IMG/VR virus record: IMGVR_UViG_3300011116_000429
Location: 1-41,278 of that record
Length of the DNA: 41,278 nt
Reading direction: 5' to 3' (one strand)
Source of the DNA: a virus
Shown here: positions 34,516 to 41,278 of the stretch, in pieces
Layout of the letters: every line of letters begins with the position of its first letter
Position numbering within the stretch: position 1 is the first letter of the stretch
Position numbers and translations under genes: made by a program
Notes under the pieces: model-generated
What the model was told of the DNA's origin: nothing
The model's input: only the letters and a program-made list of their open reading frames with translations
Database searches by the model: none

Positions 34516-35316
34516 ATGAGCAACGATTTAAAATGGATGCTTTCATCCGATCAGCAGTTCCCGTATCAAGATGATAAGATGATAGCCCTATGGTTTAAAG
34601 TAATGAAATGGTTTAAGCCAGACGTTGTGGACTACCTTGGGGATACAGACGATCAAGCTTGCTATAGCAAGTATACAGAAGGTCGATCAGCAGAGTTTTT
34701 AAACTATCATAAGAACGATAGCAAAGATCTTATTGTTCCCATGATGAGGCACGAAGCAAAAGAAGCAAGAGATTTTTATGCTAAGACTAGAGAGATGCTT
34801 CCAGACGCACAACTTTTTTCAGCTTTAGGAAACCACGATATTCGAGTATTTAATTATGTAGATGCAAAGCTTCCTGATTACATTACTGAAGTTACACCAG
34901 AGAGCCTATGGAGTCTAGATTCATTGGGATATGAGTATATTTATTATAATGAATTGCCAAAGCGTCGTTTTGGAGATATTCACGTACATCATGGACTTTC
35001 TATATCTGCAACAGGAGCAGTAAGAAAAGATATGGAAGACCTGCAAGTTTCTTTAATTAGAGGACACTCACACAGAATTGCCTCACATATGGTAACATAT
35101 GAACTTAGAAACGGTGGTGAAGGTGAAACACTTCGTGGCTATGAAATTGGACACATGTGTGATGAAAAGAGTGATGGGATGAAATACAGCCAGCACCACG
35201 ATTGGCAAAAAGGATTTGCAGTCGCTCATATTGTAAACGACTATCCTCATATTCAAATGATTCATATTGCACCTGATTATTCTTGTGTAGTTGATGGTAA
35301 GGTATTTACTTTATAA
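34516..35316 (+). CDS. calcineurin-like metallophosphoesterase
   Basis: A 266-residue protein with AAGG upstream. Metallophosphoesterase motifs in order: SSDQQFPYQD (Asp12, with Gln14 where the family usually has His), LGDTDD (Asp43, 41-46), GNHD (Asn106, His107), HVHHG (156-160) and RGHSHR (His184, His186). These ligate two metal ions and catalyse phosphoester hydrolysis. The substrate in phages is unknown; nucleotides, nucleic-acid ends or phosphoproteins are possible. It is the first gene of the early operon behind the controlled promoter. DxQ in place of DxH is seen in some phage relatives. Confidence 0.85.
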   Translation: MSNDLKWMLSSDQQFPYQDDKMIALWFKVMKWFKPDVVDYLGDTDDQACYSKYTEGRSAEFLNYHKNDSKDLIVPMMRHEAKEARDFYAKTREMLPDAQLFSALGNHDIRVFNYVDAKLPDYITEVTPESLWSLDSLGYEYIYYNELPKRRFGDIHVHHGLSISATGAVRKDMEDLQVSLIRGHSHRIASHMVTYELRNGGEGETLRGYEIGHMCDEKSDGMKYSQHHDWQKGFAVAHIVNDYPHIQMIHIAPDYSCVVDGKVFTL

Positions 35317-35501
35317 TGTGGTGTGGTAAATGCAGTGGCAGAGTTTTTGTAGATAGAGTTTTTTCTCAAAAACTACATATGGAGCTATTCTGTATCATGT
35401 GCGGCAAACGCTGGATGTGCAATAAAGAGACGAGTGCTTTCGGGAAATGGCTAGACAAAAAAGAAACAATAAACTCAAAAAATTACGGTATTTCTTCTTA
35501 A
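35316..35501 (+). CDS. small zinc-ribbon protein
   Basis: A 61-residue protein whose ATG overlaps the previous stop (TAATG). Two CxxC pairs, C3-x2-C6 and C26-x2-C29, with 19 residues between them, form a textbook zinc ribbon (CGKCSGRVFVDRV ... ELFCIMCGKRWMC). The tail is Lys/Ser/Asn-rich. Such small ribbons usually bind nucleic acid or a protein partner such as polymerase. The last 55 nt overlap the next gene. Confidence 0.75.
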   Translation: MWCGKCSGRVFVDRVFSQKLHMELFCIMCGKRWMCNKETSAFGKWLDKKETINSKNYGISS

Positions 35502-35929
35502 ACGATAAGATACATAAAGTAATTAAATCATCTAGATCTAAAGATGAGATAGTTGCTTGGTGTTACCCAGATAAAAAAAGAGTGATGTATTCTTACTCTC
35601 AAGTTGAAAAATATATGGGTAAAGCTTACGCAATGAGGGATGTTTCTGCATTACTTAATAAGCATACGGTTACTCTACACGATTATATTCTAGACGGCAA
35701 GATAAAAGCTCCTCAAAAAATATATCCCATAGGGGATCCAGATAACAAGAACTGGTCTAAGTATATGTTTAATGAAAAAGATATCTTGGATTTACATGAG
35801 TTTATATTAGATTCAGGACACTCTGGAAATGTTCCTTCAAGAACAGAGCTTTTGGGGCTTCTCAAACACAACATTATATTGTATACTAAGACAGACAGCG
35901 GATTTATACCAATATGGAAGGCGGAGTAA
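35447..35929 (+). CDS. predicted DNA-binding protein with MerR-like HTH
   Basis: A 160-residue protein with a strongly basic N-terminus (MARQKRNNKLKKLRYFF) and then LNDKIHKVIKSSRSKDEIVA. Residues ~65-100 (AYAMRDVSALLNKHTVTLHD, then YILDGKIKAPQKI) fit the MerR/excisionase-type helix-turn-helix, where a helix pair is followed by a wing starting with G.I. The C-terminus is mixed. The ATG at 35447 lacks a strong ribosome binding site and overlaps the zinc-ribbon gene by 55 nt; I keep it because the basic N-terminus looks genuine. A role in early gene control or replication is plausible. Confidence 0.7.
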   Translation: MARQKRNNKLKKLRYFFLNDKIHKVIKSSRSKDEIVAWCYPDKKRVMYSYSQVEKYMGKAYAMRDVSALLNKHTVTLHDYILDGKIKAPQKIYPIGDPDNKNWSKYMFNEKDILDLHEFILDSGHSGNVPSRTELLGLLKHNIILYTKTDSGFIPIWKAE

Positions 35930-36066
35930 TGACATTCAATGCTCAATACACGCTTGAAACGGGAGCAGCAAAGAAGCGTAAGAGAGAAGAAGAAGTTGCC
36001 TACTGGAATTCATTAAATGGTCCAGTGGTAGTTAAGAGTATTAAAGGTGATGACGATGGCGAGTAG
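35929..36066 (+). CDS. 45-residue highly charged protein
   Basis: ATG at 35929 overlaps the previous stop (TAATG) and the frame closes at TAG 36064-36066. The peptide has MTFNAQYTLETGAAKKRKRE then EEVAYWNSLNGPVVVKSIKG and an acidic DDDGE end. Dense overlap with both neighbours supports translation. Function unknown. Confidence 0.65.
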   Translation: MTFNAQYTLETGAAKKRKREEEVAYWNSLNGPVVVKSIKGDDDGE

Positions 36067-36166
36067 TCGTATTGTGATTTGCCCAATTTGTAATAAAGAA
36101 TTAGAAGTTAGATCAGATTTTGCCCATATGACATTATCTAACCATACAAATAAGGAGCACAAGTGA
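36056..36166 (+). CDS. 36-residue C2H2-type zinc-finger peptide
   Basis: ATG at 36056 (11-nt overlap with the preceding frame), TGA at 36164-36166 overlapping the GTG of the next gene. MASSRIVICPICNKELEVRS then DFAHMTLSNHTNKEHK contains C9-x2-C12-x11-H24-x5-H30, a single C2H2 finger. It is likely a small nucleic-acid- or protein-binding factor of the early operon. Confidence 0.65.
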   Translation: MASSRIVICPICNKELEVRSDFAHMTLSNHTNKEHK

Positions 36167-36366
36167 CAACGAGAGTTAAGGTGGACCTATCGTTCACACG
36201 TAATTTAGGCAATTACGAAAGTATTAAAATTGGAGTAGGCATTGAAGATGATCTTCGAGACGGAGAAAATGTAGATGCTGCTACTGAAAGAGTTTATAAG
36301 TTTGTTGAAGAAAAACTTATTGAAAAAACTCGTGAAGTGGAAGAAGAATTAAAACGTGGCAAATGA
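36163..36366 (+). CDS. small conserved hypothetical protein
   Basis: A 67-residue protein starting at GTG with TAAGGAG 7 nt upstream. TRVKVDLSFTRNLGNYESIK then IGVGIEDDLRDGENVDAATE form a beta-hairpin-like first half, and VYKFVEEKLIEKTREVEEEL is a clear amphipathic helix. I have seen small proteins of this look near phage replication genes, but no function is known to me. Overlaps the next start by 11 nt. Confidence 0.75.
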   Translation: MTTRVKVDLSFTRNLGNYESIKIGVGIEDDLRDGENVDAATERVYKFVEEKLIEKTREVEEELKRGK

Positions 36367-36673
36367 AAAAGAGCCTTATGTCCTCATTGGACTATACTTA
36401 TCCTTGTATAAGGAAAAATATAATAAGGCACTTACCGTAAACAAGTTTAGAGAAAAGTGGGCTATGAATGATGTTATAGAGAGCGTAGGCTTTCAACGTG
36501 CTCAGGAGCTTTTGGTATACTACTTCTCAACCAACAAGCAGGGGCACCCATTAAATTTCTTCTATAATAACTTTGATAGAATTGATGCATTAAATAAAGA
36601 AATTAAAAAAGACAAGTTTAACCGTAGCATTCTATTGAATGAGACTAAGAAGATGGTGGAGGGCGAAGAGTGA
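36356..36673 (+). CDS. hypothetical protein before helicase (possible helicase loader)
   Basis: A 105-residue protein starting at GTG. The chain is helical and basic (LYLSLYKEKYNKALTVNKFR, EKWAMNDVIESVGFQRAQEL, FFYNNFDRIDALNKEIKKDK). Its stop overlaps the helicase GTG. Small helical proteins in this slot are often helicase loaders or helicase-binding factors, but no motif proves it. Confidence 0.65.
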   Translation: MANEKEPYVLIGLYLSLYKEKYNKALTVNKFREKWAMNDVIESVGFQRAQELLVYYFSTNKQGHPLNFFYNNFDRIDALNKEIKKDKFNRSILLNETKKMVEGEE

Positions 36674-37938
36674 ATACAGAAGCAACACTAATCTCTGCTG
36701 TATGTAAGAATAAAGATATCAGTACGCTGTTGGCGGACAATGTTGATGATCTTTTTACATCACACAGAGACATTTGGGAAAGCCTAAAATCATATTACTA
36801 TAAGTTTAAAGCAGTTCCAGAAGCAGGCGTTCTTATGGAACGACACAAAGACTTTGAGCCAGTTGAGGCTAAGGCAGAGACTGGATACTACCTAGACATA
36901 TTAAAGAATGAGTTTATCTCAAACAAACTTAAGACAATTATTATGCGTGGAGGATCTGCTTTAAAAGAAGATGCAGCATCTAGAGTCCTTGCACAAATGC
37001 AAAGTGATTTGGCTGGACTAAGTCGATATACAAATAACGTAAGAGACTTAGATATTATTGATGTTGAAAATGCAGCAAGACATTATCAGGCAGTCAAAGA
37101 GCGTTCATCTGTTATGGGTGGAGCGCCAGGAATCCTAACTGGATTTGAAGCAATTGATAAAGCTTACCCAACTGGTATGGCACCAGGACATTTAATTGTT
37201 GCAATTGGTTGGCCAGGAAAAGGTAAGACTTGGTTTACTGCTTACCTTGCATGCAAGGCATGGGAGCAAGGATTCAAGCCAATGATTGTGTCTCTTGAAA
37301 TGTCTCCAGAAAATATGCGTGATCGTATTTTTACAATGCTTGGTTCTGGTATATTCCGTGCAAGCGATTTGTCAAAGGGTGATATTAACATTGATGATTT
37401 CCGTAATTGGGGAAATAAAAAGTTTGAAGGAAAAAATAGCTTTGTTCTTATTTCAAATGAAGGAGCATCAGAAGTTACTCCTGCAACCATTCAGGGTAAG
37501 ATAGATCAACACAAACCAGACCTAGTTATTCTAGATTACCATCAGCTATTTAATGATAACAAGCGAAGCAATTCTGAAGTTGAAAGAAACCGAAATGTTT
37601 CTCGTGAATTTAAAATGCTTGCTGTATCAAATAATATTCCCATTATTGATATTACTGCTGCAACAGCAGACGATATCTCAGATCAAGATAATCCTCCTAT
37701 GATGAGCCAAGTTGCTTGGTCTAAGGCGATTGAGTATGATGCTGATATGGCTCTTGCTGTTCACAGATACCCACAAACTAACATGATTGAAATTGTCTCA
37801 CGCAAGAATAGACACGGTCATGATTTTAACTTCTATTTAGACTGGGATATCAACCGTGGTATCGTCAAGGAAATTTACGAGAATCCATTCCAACAGAGTG
37901 AATCACAAACAGATAAAAAGATTCCAAGTAAGAGTTGA
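36670..37938 (+). CDS. dnaB: DnaB-like replicative helicase
   Basis: A 422-residue protein starting at GTG that overlaps the previous TGA. The N-terminal ~145 residues are helical like the DnaB primase-interaction domain. The RecA-like core has ILTGFEAIDKAYPTGMAPGH, Walker A GWPGKGKT (180-187), MIVSLEMSPENMRDRI (motif H1a), Walker B LVILDYHQ (Asp289), SREFKMLAVSNNIPIIDITA and a QVAWSKAIEYDADMALAVHR stretch then IVSRKNRHG (arginine-finger-type region). This fits a hexameric 5'-3' helicase. Its neighbour is a primase and a DnaE polymerase follows, a bacterial-style replisome. Confidence 0.88.
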   Translation: MNTEATLISAVCKNKDISTLLADNVDDLFTSHRDIWESLKSYYYKFKAVPEAGVLMERHKDFEPVEAKAETGYYLDILKNEFISNKLKTIIMRGGSALKEDAASRVLAQMQSDLAGLSRYTNNVRDLDIIDVENAARHYQAVKERSSVMGGAPGILTGFEAIDKAYPTGMAPGHLIVAIGWPGKGKTWFTAYLACKAWEQGFKPMIVSLEMSPENMRDRIFTMLGSGIFRASDLSKGDINIDDFRNWGNKKFEGKNSFVLISNEGASEVTPATIQGKIDQHKPDLVILDYHQLFNDNKRSNSEVERNRNVSREFKMLAVSNNIPIIDITAATADDISDQDNPPMMSQVAWSKAIEYDADMALAVHRYPQTNMIEIVSRKNRHGHDFNFYLDWDINRGIVKEIYENPFQQSESQTDKKIPSKS

Positions 37939-38197
37939 GTTTGCTGACGACTCTGGTATACCTAGATTAAAATACCAGTACGAAAGCATGATCACTCATG
38001 ACATGAGAAGCAAGGGCTATGCAAGAGTACTTGACATAGATACTAACTTTTCGGTACAATTTGACGGACAAACGTGGGTGTTCCTAATGACACTTTACGG
38101 AGTATATGTAGGAAAGAAGCAGGCATGGCTATCAGAGGGCATAACGCAAGGAAAGTTAATTCCACGCAGTATGCGCCAAACCATATCAAGTCTATAG
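37898..38197 (+). CDS. hypothetical protein overlapping helicase and primase
   Basis: A frame open from 37856; I choose the GTG at 37898 (giving 99 residues, NHKQIKRFQVRVEFADDSGI ...) because an ATG at 37856 would overlap helicase by 83 nt. RVEFADDSGIPRLKYQYESM, HDMRSKGYARVLDIDTNFSV and WVFLMTLYGVYVGKK look like a small alpha-beta domain. It overlaps the primase start by about 70 nt. The family is not recognised. A role with the replisome is inferred from position. Confidence 0.6.
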   Translation: MNHKQIKRFQVRVEFADDSGIPRLKYQYESMITHDMRSKGYARVLDIDTNFSVQFDGQTWVFLMTLYGVYVGKKQAWLSEGITQGKLIPRSMRQTISSL

Positions 38198-39120
38198 TTA
38201 AAAGTCTTGGATTAGATATAACGGCGGAACCAGGCAATGAGGTTATGTTTTACTGCCCATTTCATTCTAATAGACATACTGCAAGCTGCTGCATAAATAA
38301 ATCTACAGGTGTTTGGCTATGTTTTAATCCATCGTGTGGAGAGTCTGGCACATTAGTAGAACTAGTAAGACGTGTATTACATAAAAATGATTTTGAGGCT
38401 ATTCGATTTATAGCAAGTCAAGAAACAGAAGTATTAAATAACTTTGATGAAATTATGGCGGGTATATTTGAAGATAAGCCAGACTTTGAAGAGTTCTCAG
38501 AAGAGACCTTGAAAGATCTATATAATGGATTGCTTAAGTCTGACAAAGCTAAAGAGTATTTCAAATCAAGAAAGATAGATATCAACTCAATGTCACATTT
38601 TTCTTTAGGCTATTCTGAAAAGCAGAATATGGTTACTGTTCCAGTTCATAGTCCCGATGGTATGCCAATTGGAATTGTAGGTAGATCAATTGAAGGTAAG
38701 TCTTTTAAAAATAGCACCAATCTTCCTAAGAGCAAAACATTATTTAATGTGCATCGTGCCAAGAGAATTGGTAGTCAGGTTATAGTTGTGGAGTCTAGTT
38801 TTGATGCAATCCGAGTGCATCAAGCTGGGTTTCCAAATGTTGTTGCTACGCTTGGAGGATTTTTATCGACAGAGCAGCATGGAATATTAAATAGATATTT
38901 TAATAAAATAATTGTAATGACAGACGCAGATTTGGCTGGCAGGGAATTAGGCCTGAGCATAGCTAATAGATTAAAAAATAAAGACCTCTTGTGGGCTTCG
39001 TACGAATATGGTAAGATATACCCACATGATGCAAAAGATGCAGGCGATATGACCGATGAGGAAATTAAAGCTTGTATTGTAAACGCAGTATCTGATATAG
39101 AATACAGATCCTGGGCTTAA
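38125..39120 (+). CDS. dnaG: DnaG-like primase
   Basis: A 331-residue protein. I use the ATG at 38125 with AGGAAAG upstream; an ATG at 38074 is less likely. It has a CHC2-type zinc finger with Cys44, His47, Cys66 and Cys71 (CPFH ... CFNPSCG), then a linker, and a Toprim domain with Glu223 (VVESSFDAI), Asp267 and Asp269 (MTDADLAG). This order defines DnaG-family primases, which make RNA primers on ssDNA. There is no room for the DnaB-binding C-terminal domain of cellular DnaG, so the helicase is probably contacted another way. Overlaps its neighbour by about 70 nt. Confidence 0.88.
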   Translation: MAIRGHNARKVNSTQYAPNHIKSIVKSLGLDITAEPGNEVMFYCPFHSNRHTASCCINKSTGVWLCFNPSCGESGTLVELVRRVLHKNDFEAIRFIASQETEVLNNFDEIMAGIFEDKPDFEEFSEETLKDLYNGLLKSDKAKEYFKSRKIDINSMSHFSLGYSEKQNMVTVPVHSPDGMPIGIVGRSIEGKSFKNSTNLPKSKTLFNVHRAKRIGSQVIVVESSFDAIRVHQAGFPNVVATLGGFLSTEQHGILNRYFNKIIVMTDADLAGRELGLSIANRLKNKDLLWASYEYGKIYPHDAKDAGDMTDEEIKACIVNAVSDIEYRSWA

Positions 39121-39129
39121 TGCTATAAT
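39121..39129 (+). promoter_or_regulatory. extended -10 promoter for ssDNA-binding protein gene
   Basis: TGCTATAAT begins at 39121, the base after the primase stop. The -35 position reads AATACA, poor. A start near 39136 gives a 42-nt leader with AAGGAG 8 nt before the ATG. A private promoter fits the need for large amounts of this protein. Confidence 0.65.
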
Positions 39130-39177
39130 AGTAATACAGATGGATTTATACCATCAACTACATACAAGGAGAAAAAT

Positions 39178-39846
39178 ATGGGAATCGTTAAAGGTTTAAA
39201 AGATTTAAATAAAGTGATGGACAAGCCGCAAGCTTCAGGCGGAGATGGAACCAAAGGTCGCTGGGTAAAGCTAGAAGATGGTGAAAGCGTTAAGATTCGT
39301 TTTCTACAAGAACTAGATCCAGATTCACCAACATACAATGAAAAGTTAGGTCTAGGATTTATTGCCGTAGAGCATACTAATCCAAAGGACTATCGTCGCA
39401 AGGCTCTATGCTCAATGGATGATCAGGGCAAGTGCTATGGTTGCGAACAACACCGTAAGGACTATAAAGCAGGATGGAAGGGCCGTTCACGCCTTTACAT
39501 TAATGTTCTTGTTGACGACGGCAAGGAAGATCCATACGTTGGAATTCTTTCACAGGGTTCAAGCGGAAAGACAGTAACTCCTACTCTAATTGAGTATGCA
39601 GGCGAAATGGGAAGCATTAGCAATCTAATGTGGCGCATTAAGCGAACTGGCACAAAGACAGACACAAGTTATACAATTATTCCACTTGCTAAGGATGAAA
39701 CACCATTCGATTCAAGTTCTCTTGAGCTTTTTAAGCTTGAAGAGACAGCCGTACGTGATATGCCATACACAGAACAAGAAGCTTTTTTTGCTGGTGAAAA
39801 TGGGCACGGCGAAGAGTCTTCTGCTTCTAGCAGCGTAGACTGGTAA
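39178..39846 (+). CDS. single-stranded DNA-binding protein, gp32-like
   Basis: A 222-residue protein with AAGGAGAAAAAT before the ATG. It has a basic N-terminus, then an OB-fold-like core (GRWVKLEDGESVKIRFLQEL), a zinc site with His66, Cys78, Cys86 and Cys89, aromatic-rich strands (RSRLYINVLVDD, LMWRIKRTGT) and an acidic, Ser-rich C-terminal tail ending VDW. T4 gp32 has ligands His64, Cys77, Cys87 and Cys90 in the same order, so this is most likely a gp32-type SSB that protects ssDNA and recruits partners via its tail. Arginine codons are mainly CGT/CGC. It precedes the polymerase gene. Confidence 0.8.
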   Translation: MGIVKGLKDLNKVMDKPQASGGDGTKGRWVKLEDGESVKIRFLQELDPDSPTYNEKLGLGFIAVEHTNPKDYRRKALCSMDDQGKCYGCEQHRKDYKAGWKGRSRLYINVLVDDGKEDPYVGILSQGSSGKTVTPTLIEYAGEMGSISNLMWRIKRTGTKTDTSYTIIPLAKDETPFDSSSLELFKLEETAVRDMPYTEQEAFFAGENGHGEESSASSSVDW

Positions 39847-39871
39847 CAGGTTAAAAAGGCGGAGAATTAAG

Positions 39872-41278
39872 TTGAACTTTACACACTTGCATGTGCATTC
39901 TTTCTATTCATTAATGGATGGGCTTAATTCTCCTGCCGAACTTGTTAGGGCAGCAAAAGAGGCTGGACAAACAGCCATTGCAATTACAGATCACGGAACA
40001 TTATCTTCACATCGTGAAATGCAAATTGCATGTAAGGATCAAGGTATAAAGCCAATCCTTGGAGTAGAAGCGTATATATCACCAACAGATAGATTTGATC
40101 GCTCCTCTAAAACAGATAAATCAATTCAGGCTTACAACCATATTATTCTGCTTGCTAAAAATAAAAAGGGCTTAGAGAATATTAATATTTTGCAGGAACT
40201 GGCATGGAACGAAGGGTTCTATCATAAGCCACGTATTGATAGGGAGATTCTAAATGATTATAGCGAAGGTATTATCGTTCTTAGCGGATGTCTTAATGGA
40301 CTCATTAGTAAAGCTATCGATAAGGGTAACATGGAAGAGGCTAAGATTCTTCTCAAGGGCTTTAGCAAAACTTTCGGACAAGATTTTTACGTGGAAGTGC
40401 AGTCACATAACCCTGTGGAGATCAACTCCGCCCTTTTAAAATTAGCAGATGAGTTAGGAATCAAGGCGGTGGCAACAGGAGATGCTCACTTTGCTAAAGA
40501 AGAAGATAGAGTCCTAGAAGAAGCTATGCTTATTTTATCAACATCCCCTAAGATGGATAAGGATGCTGACTTTGATATGTCTAGAAATATTAAAGATATT
40601 AATGATAGATTAAACTATCTATATCCAGACAGAAGAATATCCTTCCAGAACTATAATTTATTTATTCAGACTCGTGAGGAAATTCAGGCTGACTTTGTCA
40701 AGGCTGGTATTACTAGAACTGATATATATGAAAATACAATGGAAATTGCCAATAAGGTAGGCGAATATGACTTTAATCAGGGCCTAGACCTACTGCCAGT
40801 CCCCAAGACTGATGCCGATGAAAGACTAAGGGAGTTGGCTGAAAAGGGCTTAGAACGGCTACAGAAGGCTTCAGATGATATCTATAAAGCTCGCCTTGAG
40901 GAAGAACTTAGCGTTATTGCCTCAAAGAATTTTGCCTCATACTTCCTTGTAGTAGCAGATATGATTAACTGGGCTAAAGATAATGATATTAGAGTAGGTC
41001 CAGGACGTGGTTCTGCAGCAGGCTCGCTGGTCTGCTATGCCCTAGGAATTACAGATGTAGATCCAATTAAATATGACCTACTATTCTTCCGATTTATTAA
41101 CCCTGAGCGTAACGACTTTCCTGATATTGATACGGACTTTGAAGACCGCCGTCGTAAAGAAGTTAAAGATTATTTAAAGAAAAAGTTTAAGCACGTAGCC
41201 TCTATCTCAACATATACTTATTTTAAGGATAAGGGTGTTGTGCGTGATGCTGCTCGTGTGTTTATGGTTCCACTTCAA
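39872..41278 (+). CDS. dnaE: DNA polymerase III alpha subunit (DnaE-type), 5' part
   Basis: Starts at TTG 39872 with AAGGCGGAG upstream and stays open for 469 residues to the window edge; cellular DnaE is about 1,000-1,200 residues. The PHP domain shows HLHVHSFYS (His5, His7, His9), ITDHG (Asp40, His41), a GVEAYI glutamate, YNHIILL, an SGC cysteine and GDAHF, so its metal site looks complete. The polymerase core begins after residue 350: VGPGRGSAAGS (375-385), then PDIDTDF with catalytic-type Asp420 and Asp422; the third aspartate would lie downstream. It replicates the phage genome with the helicase, primase and SSB encoded upstream. Confidence 0.9.
   Translation, partial: MNFTHLHVHSFYSLMDGLNSPAELVRAAKEAGQTAIAITDHGTLSSHREMQIACKDQGIKPILGVEAYISPTDRFDRSSKTDKSIQAYNHIILLAKNKKGLENINILQELAWNEGFYHKPRIDREILNDYSEGIIVLSGCLNGLISKAIDKGNMEEAKILLKGFSKTFGQDFYVEVQSHNPVEINSALLKLADELGIKAVATGDAHFAKEEDRVLEEAMLILSTSPKMDKDADFDMSRNIKDINDRLNYLYPDRRISFQNYNLFIQTREEIQADFVKAGITRTDIYENTMEIANKVGEYDFNQGLDLLPVPKTDADERLRELAEKGLERLQKASDDIYKARLEEELSVIASKNFASYFLVVADMINWAKDNDIRVGPGRGSAAGSLVCYALGITDVDPIKYDLLFFRFINPERNDFPDIDTDFEDRRRKEVKDYLKKKFKHVASISTYTYFKDKGVVRDAARVFMVPLQ

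Noticed and set aside
40254-40439. A 61-residue frame near the window end
   Set aside because: It is an out-of-frame shadow within the DnaE-type polymerase gene that starts at TTG 39872 and stays open to the end.

Overview
The window is one continuous, gene-dense stretch of a tailed double-stranded DNA bacteriophage genome with siphovirus-type morphology: portal, prohead protease/scaffold, HK97-type capsid, head-tail connector proteins, a tail tube protein, tail assembly chaperones and a very long tape measure protein. All genes I support are on the + strand. The DNA is AT-rich, genes are packed with ATGA, TAATG and GTGA overlaps, and GTG and TTG starts are common in places. The host cannot be read directly. 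Three genes lack a Shine-Dalgarno site and have a -10-like TAAAAT 6-8 nt before the start codon, which fits leaderless transcription as is common in Actinobacteria, so an AT-rich actinobacterial (perhaps aquatic) host is my best guess, held with low confidence.

Layout. (1) 25-7404: adhesin cassette: a small helical protein, a 1337-residue fibre with 12 copies of a SQTANLQEWQ motif, a glycine-rich tail protein, a 125-residue protein of a type known from marine phages, and a protein with two lectin-like domains. (2) 7470-11847: head module: a small unknown, portal, protease with a nested in-frame scaffold start, major capsid protein, then a strong terminator. (3) 11945-15052: an N-terminal helix-extended-loop-helix protein and the connector/neck/tail-terminator proteins. 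(4) 15170-23316: tail tube, tail chaperones joined by a probable -1 frameshift at A AAT TTA, tape measure. (5) 23316-34421: distal tail, hub, further tail fibre/Ig/FN3 proteins, three very short helical proteins and a small fibre-tip-like protein. (6) 34434-34498: a compact control region (consensus promoter, palindrome over its -10, terminator hairpin right behind it). (7) 34516-41278: early/replication operon: metallophosphoesterase, small zinc-ribbon and HTH proteins, DnaB-like helicase, DnaG-like primase, gp32-like ssDNA-binding protein and the first 469 residues of a DnaE-type polymerase with an intact-looking PHP domain, running off the window end.

How it fits together. Modules 2-5 make the virion and module 7 makes a bacterial-style replisome. 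Intrinsic terminators follow the capsid and tail tube genes, and a recurring extended -10 (TGnTATAAT or TGGTAAAAT) restarts transcription in front of several blocks. The capsid, tail tube and ssDNA-binding genes use CGT/CGC arginine codons almost exclusively while the tape measure and fibre genes favour AGA, consistent with codon tuning of abundant products. No terminase, integrase, lysis gene, tRNA, CRISPR array or insertion sequence was recognised; terminase and lysis genes presumably lie outside the window. No intergenic gap exceeds about 120 bases.
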